Source: Bacteroidota bacterium (GTDB lineage: Bacteria > Bacteroidota > Bacteroidia > Flavobacteriales_F > PHOS-HE28). Taken from it: a stretch of 20,423 nt of DNA. The notes under the pieces were generated by a model. The model did not search any database. It saw nothing but the letters and a program-made list of their open reading frames with translations, and was not told where the DNA came from. The stretch spans positions 1-20,423 of the forward strand of contig JAEZDL010000121.1 of the NCBI GenBank assembly GCA_023418095.1, in the 5' to 3' direction. The position numbers and the translations under genes were made by a program. How positions within the stretch are numbered: position 1 is the first letter of the stretch; each line of letters starts with the position of its first letter. Shown one piece after another: positions 14,377 through 20,423 of the stretch.

Positions 14377-15582
14377 TCATGCCCTTTCAAGAATCGTCGC
14401 ATAGCCCTGGCCAACGCCAACGCACATGGTACACAGGGCAAAACGACCGCCCGTTGGGTGCAATTGAAGTGCCGCCGTTTGCAGCAATCGCGCACCGCTC
14501 ATGCCGAGCGGGTGGCCAAGTGCGATCGCCCCGCCGTTGGGATTGATCCGTGGATCATCATCAGCAAGACCGAGACTGCGGGTGCAGCTGAGCACTTGTG
14601 CGGCGAACGCTTCGTTCAGTTCGATCACGTCCATTTGATCCAGCGTGAGACCTGCGCGTTGCAGCGCAAGTTGAACAGCCTTCACCGGGCCGATCCCCAT
14701 AACACGCGGTTCCACGCCGACCACGGCGCTGGTTACGATCCGGGCGAGTGGTTTCAAGCCATGCTGGCCGATCGCCTTTTCGCCTGCCACCAGAACCGCT
14801 GCGGCGCCATCGTTCAGTCCGCTGGAATTGCCCGCAGTTACGGTTCCGTTCTTCCTGAAGGCGGGCTTCAACCCGGCGAGGATTTCCAACGTGGAATTAG
14901 GCTTGATGAATTCATCCTGCGCAAAGAGGAATGGATCGCCTTTCTTCTGGGGGATGGGAACGGCCACGATCTCCTTCGCGAAGCGCCCGTTCTCACGCGC
15001 AGCAGCTGCCTTCTTCTGGCTCGCAAGCGCGAACCGATCCTGATCCTCGCGGCTTATGGCATTCACTTCCAGAAGGTTCTCAGCGGTCTCGCCCATGGCA
15101 TCGGTGCCATACTGCTCCTTCATCTTCGGATTGACGAATCGCCAGCCGAAACTGCTGTCGTAAAGCTGCATATCGCGGCCATAGGGCGTGCTTGTCTTGC
15201 TCATCACCCAGGGACCACGCGTCATATGCTCCACACCGCCTGCAATGAACAGATCGCCCTGGTCCGCAGCGATCGCACGTGCTGCACCCACTACCGCGCT
15301 CATGCCAGAAGCGCAAAGCCGGTTCACGGTTTCACCCGGTACGTTCACCGGCATTCCAGCGAGCAGGAGCGCCATGCGCGCAACGTTGCGATTGTCCTCA
15401 CCGGCCTGGTTGGCACAACCCAATATCACGTCATCAATGGCTGCCGGATCGAGTTCGGGATGCCGATCGAGCAATGCTTTTATCACATGCGCCGCCAGAT
15501 CATCGGCACGTACCGGGGCAAGACTGCCGGTGAAATTGCCGATCGGTGTTCGGATCGCATCAACTATGAATGCTGCCTTCAT
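14377..15582 (-). CDS. paaJ: acetyl-CoA acyltransferase, 3-oxoadipyl-CoA thiolase-like
   Basis: A 401-residue thiolase. Seen: the nucleophile Cys90 in NRLCASGMSAV, His357 in GGAIALGHPLGMSGAR and Cys387 in CTMCVGVGQG, which is the complete catalytic set. The stretch LGCANQAGEDNRNVARMALLLAG (~54-76) is characteristic of the PcaF/PaaJ group, which cleaves 3-oxoadipyl-CoA to succinyl-CoA and acetyl-CoA in the phenylacetate and beta-ketoadipate routes. The subgroup is judged from this motif and from the PaaI-like neighbour; a general beta-oxidation thiolase is the alternative. Its ATG overlaps the thioesterase stop by 4 bases (ATGA). No other paa genes are in the window. Confidence 0.9.
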   Translation of the reverse strand: MKAAFIVDAIRTPIGNFTGSLAPVRADDLAAHVIKALLDRHPELDPAAIDDVILGCANQAGEDNRNVARMALLLAGMPVNVPGETVNRLCASGMSAVVGAARAIAADQGDLFIAGGVEHMTRGPWVMSKTSTPYGRDMQLYDSSFGWRFVNPKMKEQYGTDAMGETAENLLEVNAISREDQDRFALASQKKAAAARENGRFAKEIVAVPIPQKKGDPFLFAQDEFIKPNSTLEILAGLKPAFRKNGTVTAGNSSGLNDGAAAVLVAGEKAIGQHGLKPLARIVTSAVVGVEPRVMGIGPVKAVQLALQRAGLTLDQMDVIELNEAFAAQVLSCTRSLGLADDDPRINPNGGAIALGHPLGMSGARLLQTAALQLHPTGGRFALCTMCVGVGQGYATILERA

Positions 15583-16016
15583 TTCTTCTCTTCTTCGGGG
15601 AACCAGGGCTTTCCGGTGCGGAAAACAGTTCCTTTGAACAACGCCACGATCCGTTCGCTCTGATCCGTGATCGATATCTGGTAGATGCCGATCCGGTTGG
15701 AAAGATTCTTTTCCTCGGATCGCGCGGTGAGCCGATCTCCTTTCTTCACCGGACGTGTATGGCTGATCGATGTTTCAATTGAAACGCTCTGGATCCCATG
15801 GCTGTTGGATGCGAATGCGAGGCAACTATCCGCCAGCGAATAGGTGATCCCGCCATGCGCGATCTCGAAGCCGTTCAGCATTTCATCGGTCACGGTCATT
15901 GAGAGGATGCATTCTCCCGGCGCAACGCGGTCCCGTTCGATCCCGAGCCATTTGCTGAACGGATCATTGTCGTACATACGAGCTACGACACGTTCGGCAA
16001 GTTCCTGCGGATCCAT
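15579..16016 (-). CDS. paaI: PaaI-family hotdog thioesterase
   Basis: A 145-residue single-hotdog protein of the PaaI type, a thioesterase that releases CoA from hydroxyphenylacetyl-CoA-like dead-end products and so protects the CoA pool. Seen: the long N-terminal helix, FSKWLGIERDRVAPGECILSMTV, the active-site AHGGITYSLADSCLAFASNS (~53-72), the central SIETSISHTRPVKKGDRLTA strand, and FKGTVFRTGKPW near the end. It starts directly after the ogt stop codon (TAG then ATG, no spacer) and overlaps the thiolase start by 4 bases. A TACCTTTG element inside the end of ogt, 8 bases before this ATG, could give a nearly leaderless transcript. Confidence 0.9.
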   Translation of the reverse strand: MDPQELAERVVARMYDNDPFSKWLGIERDRVAPGECILSMTVTDEMLNGFEIAHGGITYSLADSCLAFASNSHGIQSVSIETSISHTRPVKKGDRLTARSEEKNLSNRIGIYQISITDQSERIVALFKGTVFRTGKPWFPEEEKK

Positions 16017-16523
16017 CTACGCCGCAAAGGTATCCTCACCGATCGGGAATAATTCCGGAGTTGTTCTTACGATCGCTCCTTCATGCTGAAGCAGCCAGCG
16101 TTTCCGATCCAAACCGCCGATGTATCCGGTGAGTTTTCCATTGGAAGCGATCACGCGGTGACACGGGACAATGATCGGGATCGGATTGGATCCACAGGCT
16201 GAGCCGATCGCGCGTGCGAAGGAATTGCCGCCGAATCCCTCCGCGATCTTTCCGTAGGTAAGGGTCGATCCGATCGGGATCGATGAAAGCTCCGACCATA
16301 CCTTCAGTTGAAGATCTGTTCCTTTGAGGTCCAACGGAAGATCGAATTCCTTCAACCTGCCTGAGAAATATGCTTCAAGCTGGCGCGCTGCTTCGTGAAG
16401 CAAAGGCGATCCCGATCCACTGGATCGCGGCCCAGCGAACCGAAGAGCCTTGATCCGATCGTGATCGCCATGGAGCCAGATCCTGCCGATCGGAGAATCA
16501 ACTATGATGTGATCCTGATCCAA
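16017..16523 (-). CDS. ogt: methylated-DNA-[protein]-cysteine S-methyltransferase
   Basis: A 168-residue suicide DNA-repair protein that transfers the alkyl group from O6-alkylguanine to its own cysteine. Seen: the N-terminal IIVDSPIGRIWLHGDHD, the DNA-binding helix-turn-helix region GSTLTYGKIAEGFGGNSFARAIGSACGSNPIP, and the active site IIVPCHRVIASNG with the acceptor Cys near residue 121, then LTGYIGGLDRKRWLLQHEG. The start is uncertain. TTG at 16523 gives the normal family length; an ATG at 16583 would add 20 unlike residues and share its bases with the divergent PAP2 start codon. CAACTTTG just before the TTG is one base off the TAnnTTTG promoter element. First gene of the ogt-paaI-thiolase operon. 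Confidence 0.88.
   Translation of the reverse strand: MDQDHIIVDSPIGRIWLHGDHDRIKALRFAGPRSSGSGSPLLHEAARQLEAYFSGRLKEFDLPLDLKGTDLQLKVWSELSSIPIGSTLTYGKIAEGFGGNSFARAIGSACGSNPIPIIVPCHRVIASNGKLTGYIGGLDRKRWLLQHEGAIVRTTPELFPIGEDTFAA
16025..16032 (-). promoter_or_regulatory. possible internal promoter before paaI
   Basis: TACCTTTG, an exact TAnnTTTG match, lies within the last codons of ogt, 8 bases before the paaI ATG. It encodes Thr-Phe in Ogt, so it could be coincidence. If it is used, the paaI message would be close to leaderless. Confidence 0.35.
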
Positions 16524-16581
16524 ACCGCTGCAAAGTTGATCATGTTCCGATCCGCCGAAGATCGGTCCATAATTTCGCCGC

Positions 16582-17250
16582 ATGCAGCGTGCGCGGGCCG
16601 TGGCCATCTTCCTGATCACAACCCTGCTGCTGATCCTGCCTGCGCTGATGCTGATCTACCAACAGGAGAAATTCCAGCTCCATGCGTGGCTGAACCAGCA
16701 TCATACTCCGGGCGCTGATCTTTTCTTCAGCTGGGCCACGCATCTTGCCGATGGCTGGGTTCCGGTGATCGTTTCGATCGCACTGCTGCTTTTCAGGGAT
16801 CTGCGATCGTTCCTGATGATGGGTTTGAGCACTGGCATCAGCGCACTGCTCGTGCAATTCCTGAAACGTATGATCTTCGAAAGCTGGGACCGGCCTTTCA
16901 TGCACAAGGACGAGTTGGGTGAAATGGGTTGGGTGATCGGGATCGAAATGAACCATCACTTCAGTTTTCCCAGCGGCCATGCGACCTGCGCGTTCAGCAT
17001 GTGCCTTGCGTTGGTGGTGATCGCCGGAAGAACGCGGTGGTCGGTCCCGCTGGCCCTGCTGGCAGCGTTGCTTGCTTTCAGCCGCGTTTATCTCTCGCAG
17101 CATTTCATGGAGGATATCGCGGCCGGATCGTTGATCGGAACAGCGACCGCCAGCATTTTTTATCTGCTTCTTTATAAAGGTCCGCGCGCGGCCGATCAAC
17201 GCTTCGATCGAAGACCTTTCCGCAAACGAGCGGTCAATCCGCGTAACTGA
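16582..17250 (+). CDS. PAP2-family membrane phosphatase
   Basis: A 222-residue membrane protein with about five or six hydrophobic segments (residues ~5-25, ~48-70, ~75-95, ~133-150, ~153-170, ~180-198). The complete phosphatidic-acid-phosphatase signature is present: K95-RMIFESWDRP (C1), PSGH at 130-133 (C2) with catalytic His133, and SRVYLSQHFMED (C3) at 167-178 with His174 and Asp178. Such enzymes dephosphorylate lipid phosphates or undecaprenyl pyrophosphate at the periplasmic face. Which substrate applies cannot be told; the size suits either. It is divergent from ogt and overlaps the convergent dehydrogenase gene by 17 bases. Confidence 0.93.
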   Translation: MQRARAVAIFLITTLLLILPALMLIYQQEKFQLHAWLNQHHTPGADLFFSWATHLADGWVPVIVSIALLLFRDLRSFLMMGLSTGISALLVQFLKRMIFESWDRPFMHKDELGEMGWVIGIEMNHHFSFPSGHATCAFSMCLALVVIAGRTRWSVPLALLAALLAFSRVYLSQHFMEDIAAGSLIGTATASIFYLLLYKGPRAADQRFDRRPFRKRAVNPRN

Positions 17251-18361
17251 TCCGGTAGATCATGTCCGCATCATCGTCGCTCACGAGCAGAGAGCCATCA
17301 GGCATTTCCAGCACGTCAACAGGTCTTCCGGTAGCCTTCGCGCCCTTCAACCATCCTTCGGCGAACACTTCGCTCTTCACCGAGCCATCTTCCTGCGGGA
17401 ATGCCACGATCACCTGGTAACCGATCGGTTTGCTGCGATTCCAGCTGCCATGCTGCGCGATGAAGATGGCGTTCCGGTATTTTTCAGGGAACTGGTCGCC
17501 ACGGTAGAAACGCATGCCGAGCGGAGCCGTGTGCGCACCCATCTCCAATACCGGTGGAACGAATTCGGAACAAGCCCTGTCCTTGCCGAATTCCGGATCG
17601 GGGATCTCCCGGCCATGGCAAAATGGAAATCCGAAATGTGATCCGGGCCGATCCAGCCTGTTCAGCTCACACGGTGGAAGATCATCGCCCATCCAGTCGC
17701 GACCGTTCTCAGTGAACCAGAGCACATCGGTCCCCGGATGCCAATCGAAGCCCACCGTATTGCGCACGCCGTGAGCCACGATCTGCCGATCGGAACCATC
17801 GGGCCTCACTTTCGTGATCGTGGAGAAGATCTCATCATCGGACTTGCAGATGTTGCATGGCGCACCTACCGGGATGTACAGATATCCATCGGGTCCGAAG
17901 GCGATGAATTTCCAGCCGTGATGCGTTTCCGAAGGATAGCCTTCGATCACGGTTTCCGGCTCCGGCGGATCGGATAGGCGCTCTTCGATACCGCGCAGCC
18001 GAACGATGCGATCGACAGAACTTACATAGAGATCCCCATCGCGAAAAGCCACGCCGGCCGGCATGTTCAGGTCGCGCGCGATCACTTTCTTCTCATCGAT
18101 CAGGCCATCGTTATCCGTATCGCGCAACGCATGCACGATCCCCGCCGACCGCGATCCAACGAACAAGGTGCCCTTGTCGCCCCAGCACATCGCACGCGCG
18201 TTCTTCACACCATCAGCGTAGATCGAAATGGTGAATCCTTCAGGAAGTTTGATGTCTGCCAGTTCGGGTGGACCGCCTGGCACGGTGGGCACGCAGATCG
18301 AACTGTTGAGCACCATGCAGGTGAGAATGGCAGTGAGGCCCTTCAACATCGTCCTCATCAT
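17234..18361 (-). CDS. glucose/sorbosone dehydrogenase-like beta-propeller (PQQ type)
   Basis: A 375-residue secreted six-bladed beta-propeller of the GSDH family, soluble PQQ-dependent sugar dehydrogenases. Seen: an N-terminal hydrophobic signal (~6-24), propeller strands LPEGFTISIYADGVKNARAM, HH at 147-148 followed by KFIAFGPDGYLYIPVGAPCN, GVRNTVGFDWHP (198-209), LWFTENGRDWMGDD, and near the end GRPVDVLEMPDGSLLVSDDDADMIYRI. DTDNDGLIDE (81-90) is a calcium-binding-like loop. Cysteines at 169 and 172, 231 and later could bridge. No PQQ synthesis genes are nearby, and the sugar substrate is unknown. Its ATG overlaps the uspA-like stop by 4 bases, so the two are translationally coupled. Confidence 0.9.
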   Translation of the reverse strand: MMRTMLKGLTAILTCMVLNSSICVPTVPGGPPELADIKLPEGFTISIYADGVKNARAMCWGDKGTLFVGSRSAGIVHALRDTDNDGLIDEKKVIARDLNMPAGVAFRDGDLYVSSVDRIVRLRGIEERLSDPPEPETVIEGYPSETHHGWKFIAFGPDGYLYIPVGAPCNICKSDDEIFSTITKVRPDGSDRQIVAHGVRNTVGFDWHPGTDVLWFTENGRDWMGDDLPPCELNRLDRPGSHFGFPFCHGREIPDPEFGKDRACSEFVPPVLEMGAHTAPLGMRFYRGDQFPEKYRNAIFIAQHGSWNRSKPIGYQVIVAFPQEDGSVKSEVFAEGWLKGAKATGRPVDVLEMPDGSLLVSDDDADMIYRISYAD

Positions 18362-18804
18362 TTGTTCCTTTCAAGTGATGGCACGATCAGGACCGGCACA
18401 CGGCTATCGCGAAGCACTTGTTCGCTCACGCTGCCCACGAACGCCTTGAAAAGGCCTGTCTTTCCGTGCGAACCCATGATGATCATGTCCGCGCCGAGCC
18501 TTTCGATCTCTTCGAGCAGAGTTTCGGTGGTGGAGCCTTGTATGAGCAGGCCATCGCATTCCAGACCGGACATTTTCACCTGTTGGGCGAGTTGCTGGAT
18601 CGCGGTGTGCTCTTCACGCAATACTTCAGCTCTTTGTTCGCGCACGTAACGTGGCCCGGTATCGAAACCAACGAAATCCGGATCGGGCGCGGCCACATGC
18701 ACCATCCAAAGTTTCGCGCCGGTACCGCGCGCAACAGTGGAGGCGATGCCGATCACTCGATCGGTCTCTGCGGAAAAGTCAACTGCTACAAGTATATTCC
18801 TCAT
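18358..18804 (-). CDS. universal stress protein, UspA family
   Basis: A 148-residue single-domain Usp. Seen: the N-terminal strand MRNILVAVDFSAETDRVIG with the conserved Asp9, LLIQGSTTETLLEEIERLGADMIIMGSHGKTG, and a full ATP-binding motif G-2x-G-9x-G-S at 111-125 (GSHGKTGLFKAFVGS), so it belongs to the ATP-binding subgroup. The start at 18804 is family-typical; the frame extends upstream across a terminator hairpin, which rules out the longer version. It is the first gene of a pair with the dehydrogenase gene, linked by an ATGA overlap. Confidence 0.93.
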   Translation of the reverse strand: MRNILVAVDFSAETDRVIGIASTVARGTGAKLWMVHVAAPDPDFVGFDTGPRYVREQRAEVLREEHTAIQQLAQQVKMSGLECDGLLIQGSTTETLLEEIERLGADMIIMGSHGKTGLFKAFVGSVSEQVLRDSRVPVLIVPSLERNK

Positions 18805-18874
18805 GTTATGATCAATAACGGCCAAGATAATCCAGCCCAGCGCCGAATGATCAAGTAATGGCTGGACTGAAAAG

Positions 18875-18907
18875 AAAAAAAGGCGGCTCGATGGCCGCCC
18901 ATTTTTT
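18875..18907. terminator. rho-independent terminator after the AT-hook gene
   Basis: The hairpin GGCGGC / GCCGCC (stem 18882-18887 with 18894-18899, loop TCGATG) has a run of seven As on its left, read as Ts by the minus-strand transcript. It lies 14 bases past the stop of the AT-hook gene. A six-T tract on the right side would also allow plus-strand activity. Confidence 0.85.
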
Positions 18908-18920
18908 GCATTCATGAAGT

Positions 18921-19511
18921 TCAAGCCGCTTCTTCGAGAAGTACGAGCTTGTTCAGGTGTTGCTTCCTCAATTTACCACTGCTGGCGAAGAACCAATCCT
19001 TCACGCCATAATGGTAACCACGGCGAAGACCGGAGCGATGGGTACCGAGTTCGCCACGCTTGCCGCTCAATTTCTGGAGCACACGGGTGATCTTCGCCTC
19101 AACATCGGTTTGGGACATGCCTGGATGGGCGGTCTTGGCCCAATCGATCGCATGTTTTAAGATCTCCTCCTTGGGGAGAAGGCGTTCGGAACCTTTGATG
19201 GCCTCGATCACCATGGTATCCCAATCGCTCAGGCGATAGCCGCCATCCTTGATCTGGCGCTTTTTACGGCGGCCGGGCTTTTGCGAAGCCGTGAAGCCAA
19301 CGCCGATATCGGTTTTTCTGGGACGGCCTGGACCGCGTTTGATCACGGGTCCATCCGGGGTGGGGTTCATGTTGATCGGACCACGGACCGTTTTGAGTTC
19401 CTTTATTGCCTTGCGCACGTTGTCCAACTGAAAGCTCAGCCGGCGGCGTTCACTGCGATATTGGTTCAGAAGCTGGTCTATGTCCTTCTCGCTCAGACGT
19501 TTATTGGCCAT
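18921..19511 (-). CDS. AT-hook protein with C-terminal helical domain, unknown function
   Basis: A 196-residue basic protein. Residues 1-45 form a charged coiled-coil-like helix (LSEKDIDQLLNQYRSERRRLSFQLDNVRKAIKEL). Residues 58-66, KRGPGRPRK, are a classical AT-hook (GRP core flanked by basic residues), and a second basic patch, PGRRKKR, lies at 79-85. The C-terminal ~90 residues are predicted helical with a conserved-looking YRLSDWDTMVIEAIK, LLPKEEILKHAIDWAK, and a hairpin-like GTHRSGLRRGYHYGVKDWFF, which could be a winged helix. By features it is a DNA-binding, chromatin-like or regulatory protein. The ATG at 19511 is preferred over an upstream one at 19553 that lies within the predicted -7 element. 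It is monocistronic, with its own promoter and terminator. Confidence 0.82.
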   Translation of the reverse strand: MANKRLSEKDIDQLLNQYRSERRRLSFQLDNVRKAIKELKTVRGPINMNPTPDGPVIKRGPGRPRKTDIGVGFTASQKPGRRKKRQIKDGGYRLSDWDTMVIEAIKGSERLLPKEEILKHAIDWAKTAHPGMSQTDVEAKITRVLQKLSGKRGELGTHRSGLRRGYHYGVKDWFFASSGKLRKQHLNKLVLLEEAA

Positions 19512-19550
19512 TATGTGTAAAGGGGTTGTACCGGAGGATTTGGAGCGGTA

Positions 19551-19558
19551 CAAAACTA
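19551..19558 (-). promoter_or_regulatory. AT-hook gene promoter -7 element
   Basis: TAGTTTTG on the minus strand is an exact TAnnTTTG match, 39 bases before the ATG at 19511, with a predicted leader of about 33 bases. The flanking 19560-19634 is AT-rich compared with the rest of the window. No Shine-Dalgarno site was found. Confidence 0.55.
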
Positions 19559-19634
19559 AGAAGCGGATCAGTTTTATAATTGAACTACGCGGGATTTTGC
19601 ATAGCTTAACATTCCAACTTTGAAATGCGGAAAT

Positions 19635-20423
19635 TCAATTACCGGTCGATAAAATTTCAACCTTCATCGATGGATCTTGGGCTTTGGTGAATTTTCCGAT
19701 CACGCTCGCACAGGGTGTATGATCTTTCAATACGCCCAATATATGTTCAAGGTCCGATGGATCGGCCGCGATCAAAAGACCTCCACTGGTCTGTGGATCG
19801 CTCAAGATCATCATCCGTTCCATGGCATCGGCACCTCTCGCTTTGGCCGCCTGATCCCTCCAATTCCTGAACGTTCCATCGGGATAACAGCCCTGCGCGA
19901 GGTATTCCAGAGCTTCGGGGATCACCGGGATCGCGGCGTGCTGTATCGATGCGGCCAGGCCGCTGCCTTCGCACATCTCGAGCAGATGGCCGAGCAGGCC
20001 GAATCCGGTGACATCGGTGAGCGCGTGCACACCTTCGATCGCCCCGAGCGCGGTACCTATGGAATTGCTGGAGCACATTATTTCGAGCGCGATCCCTGCA
20101 TGTTCCGGTTTCAGCTTGTCCCGTTTTCGTGCGGTGGCCAGAATACCCAGCCCGATCGGTTTCGTGAGGATGATCACATCACCTTCACGCGCGGTGTTGT
20201 TCCGTTTGATCCGGCCGATCGGCGCTTCGCCGGTGACCGCCAGTCCGAAGAAAGGTTCAGGCGCATCGATGCTATGTCCGCCGGCCAACGCAATACCCGC
20301 ATCGGCACACGCTTTTCGTGCGCCATCGACCACTTCAGCGGCCAGTTCCGCTGGAAGTTTTTCCACCGGCCAGCCCAGGATCGCCACTGCCAGCAAGGGT
20401 TTGCCGCCCATGGCGTAGATGTC
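19635..20423 (-). CDS. selD: selenide, water dikinase (5' end cut by window)
   Basis: The C-terminal ~262 residues of SelD, which makes selenophosphate from selenide and ATP for selenoprotein or selenouridine synthesis. The frame runs to the right edge, reading DIYAMGGKPLLAVAILGWP there, so the true start lies outside. Seen: GIALAGGHSIDAPEPFFGLAVTG, GDVIILTKPIGLGILATA, the conserved Asn-containing MCSSNSIG, ALTDVTGFGLLGHLLEMC, and MILSDPQTSGGLLIA, all of the PurM/AIR-synthase fold. The catalytic Cys/Sec and the Gly-rich loop of the N-terminus are not in view, so it cannot be told whether this SelD is itself a selenoprotein. No selA, selB or selU gene is in the window. Confidence 0.96.
   Translation of the reverse strand, partial: DIYAMGGKPLLAVAILGWPVEKLPAELAAEVVDGARKACADAGIALAGGHSIDAPEPFFGLAVTGEAPIGRIKRNNTAREGDVIILTKPIGLGILATARKRDKLKPEHAGIALEIMCSSNSIGTALGAIEGVHALTDVTGFGLLGHLLEMCEGSGLAASIQHAAIPVIPEALEYLAQGCYPDGTFRNWRDQAAKARGADAMERMMILSDPQTSGGLLIAADPSDLEHILGVLKDHTPCASVIGKFTKAQDPSMKVEILSTGN

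Noticed and set aside
14458..15663. 401-codon plus-strand open frame antisense to the thiolase gene
   Set aside because: It mirrors the thiolase frame, has no recognisable domains, and the thiolase has its complete catalytic residues and operon context.
18805..18924. N-terminal extension of the universal stress protein
   Set aside because: It crosses a strong terminator hairpin and is not Usp-like. The ATG at 18804 begins the conserved first strand.

Overview
The window looks like a piece of a Bacteroidota chromosome, most likely an unusually GC-rich member of the Flavobacteriales. The support is: repeated matches to the Bacteroidota -7 promoter element TAnnTTTG just upstream of genes; few Shine-Dalgarno sites; a porin-like DUF6089-type outer-membrane protein; several lipoproteins and secreted proteins of Bacteroidota character; and a serC-serA-DUF1015 cluster. 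Lineage is inferred from gene content, not from a marker phylogeny. No rRNA, tRNA, CRISPR array, insertion sequence, prophage or integrase was seen. The window is densely coding and looks like housekeeping and accessory metabolism rather than a genomic island.

Layout, left to right. 1-2689 (-) is a large signalling protein running off the left edge. It is a CheB methylesterase, CheR methyltransferase, PAS-like and coiled-coil fusion ending in a PAS domain, and it carries an excisionase/MerR-like helix-turn-helix at its N-terminus where a classical CheB has a receiver domain. 2871-4100 (+) holds a secreted protein and a coiled-coil lipoprotein, closed by a bidirectional terminator that they share with an outer-membrane beta-barrel gene (4153-5166, -). 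5236-9176 (-) is a tightly overlapping operon, serC-serA-DUF1015-yggS, for serine synthesis and PLP homeostasis. A secreted protein of unknown family (9272-10126, -) and a 2[4Fe-4S] ferredoxin (10186-10533, -) lie upstream. The ferredoxin is divergent from a LuxC-like acyl-CoA reductase (10621-11718, +), whose 3' end overlaps a large beta-helix-type lipoprotein gene (11694-13196, -). Then come ribosomal protein L31 type B with its own terminator and promoter, a spacer with heptameric simple repeats, and a DUF1801/YdeI-like protein.

14377-16523 (-) is an ogt-paaI-like-thiolase operon, divergent from a PAP2 phosphatase (16582-17250, +). The PAP2 gene overlaps tail-to-tail with a glucose/sorbosone dehydrogenase gene that is translationally coupled to an upstream universal stress protein (18804 to 17234, -). 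The right end has a small AT-hook protein with its own promoter and terminator, and the C-terminal part of selD, cut by the window edge.

Two things stand out. The first is the extreme density of GATC, often as CGATCG, GGATCG or GATCGG, in nearly every gene: 22 GATC sites were counted by hand in 10801-11400, against about 2.3 expected for a random tetramer. This recalls the HIP1 phenomenon of cyanobacteria. The second is the helix-turn-helix-CheB-CheR-PAS architecture at the left edge. Both need computational confirmation. No complete, obviously new multi-gene system was recognised.
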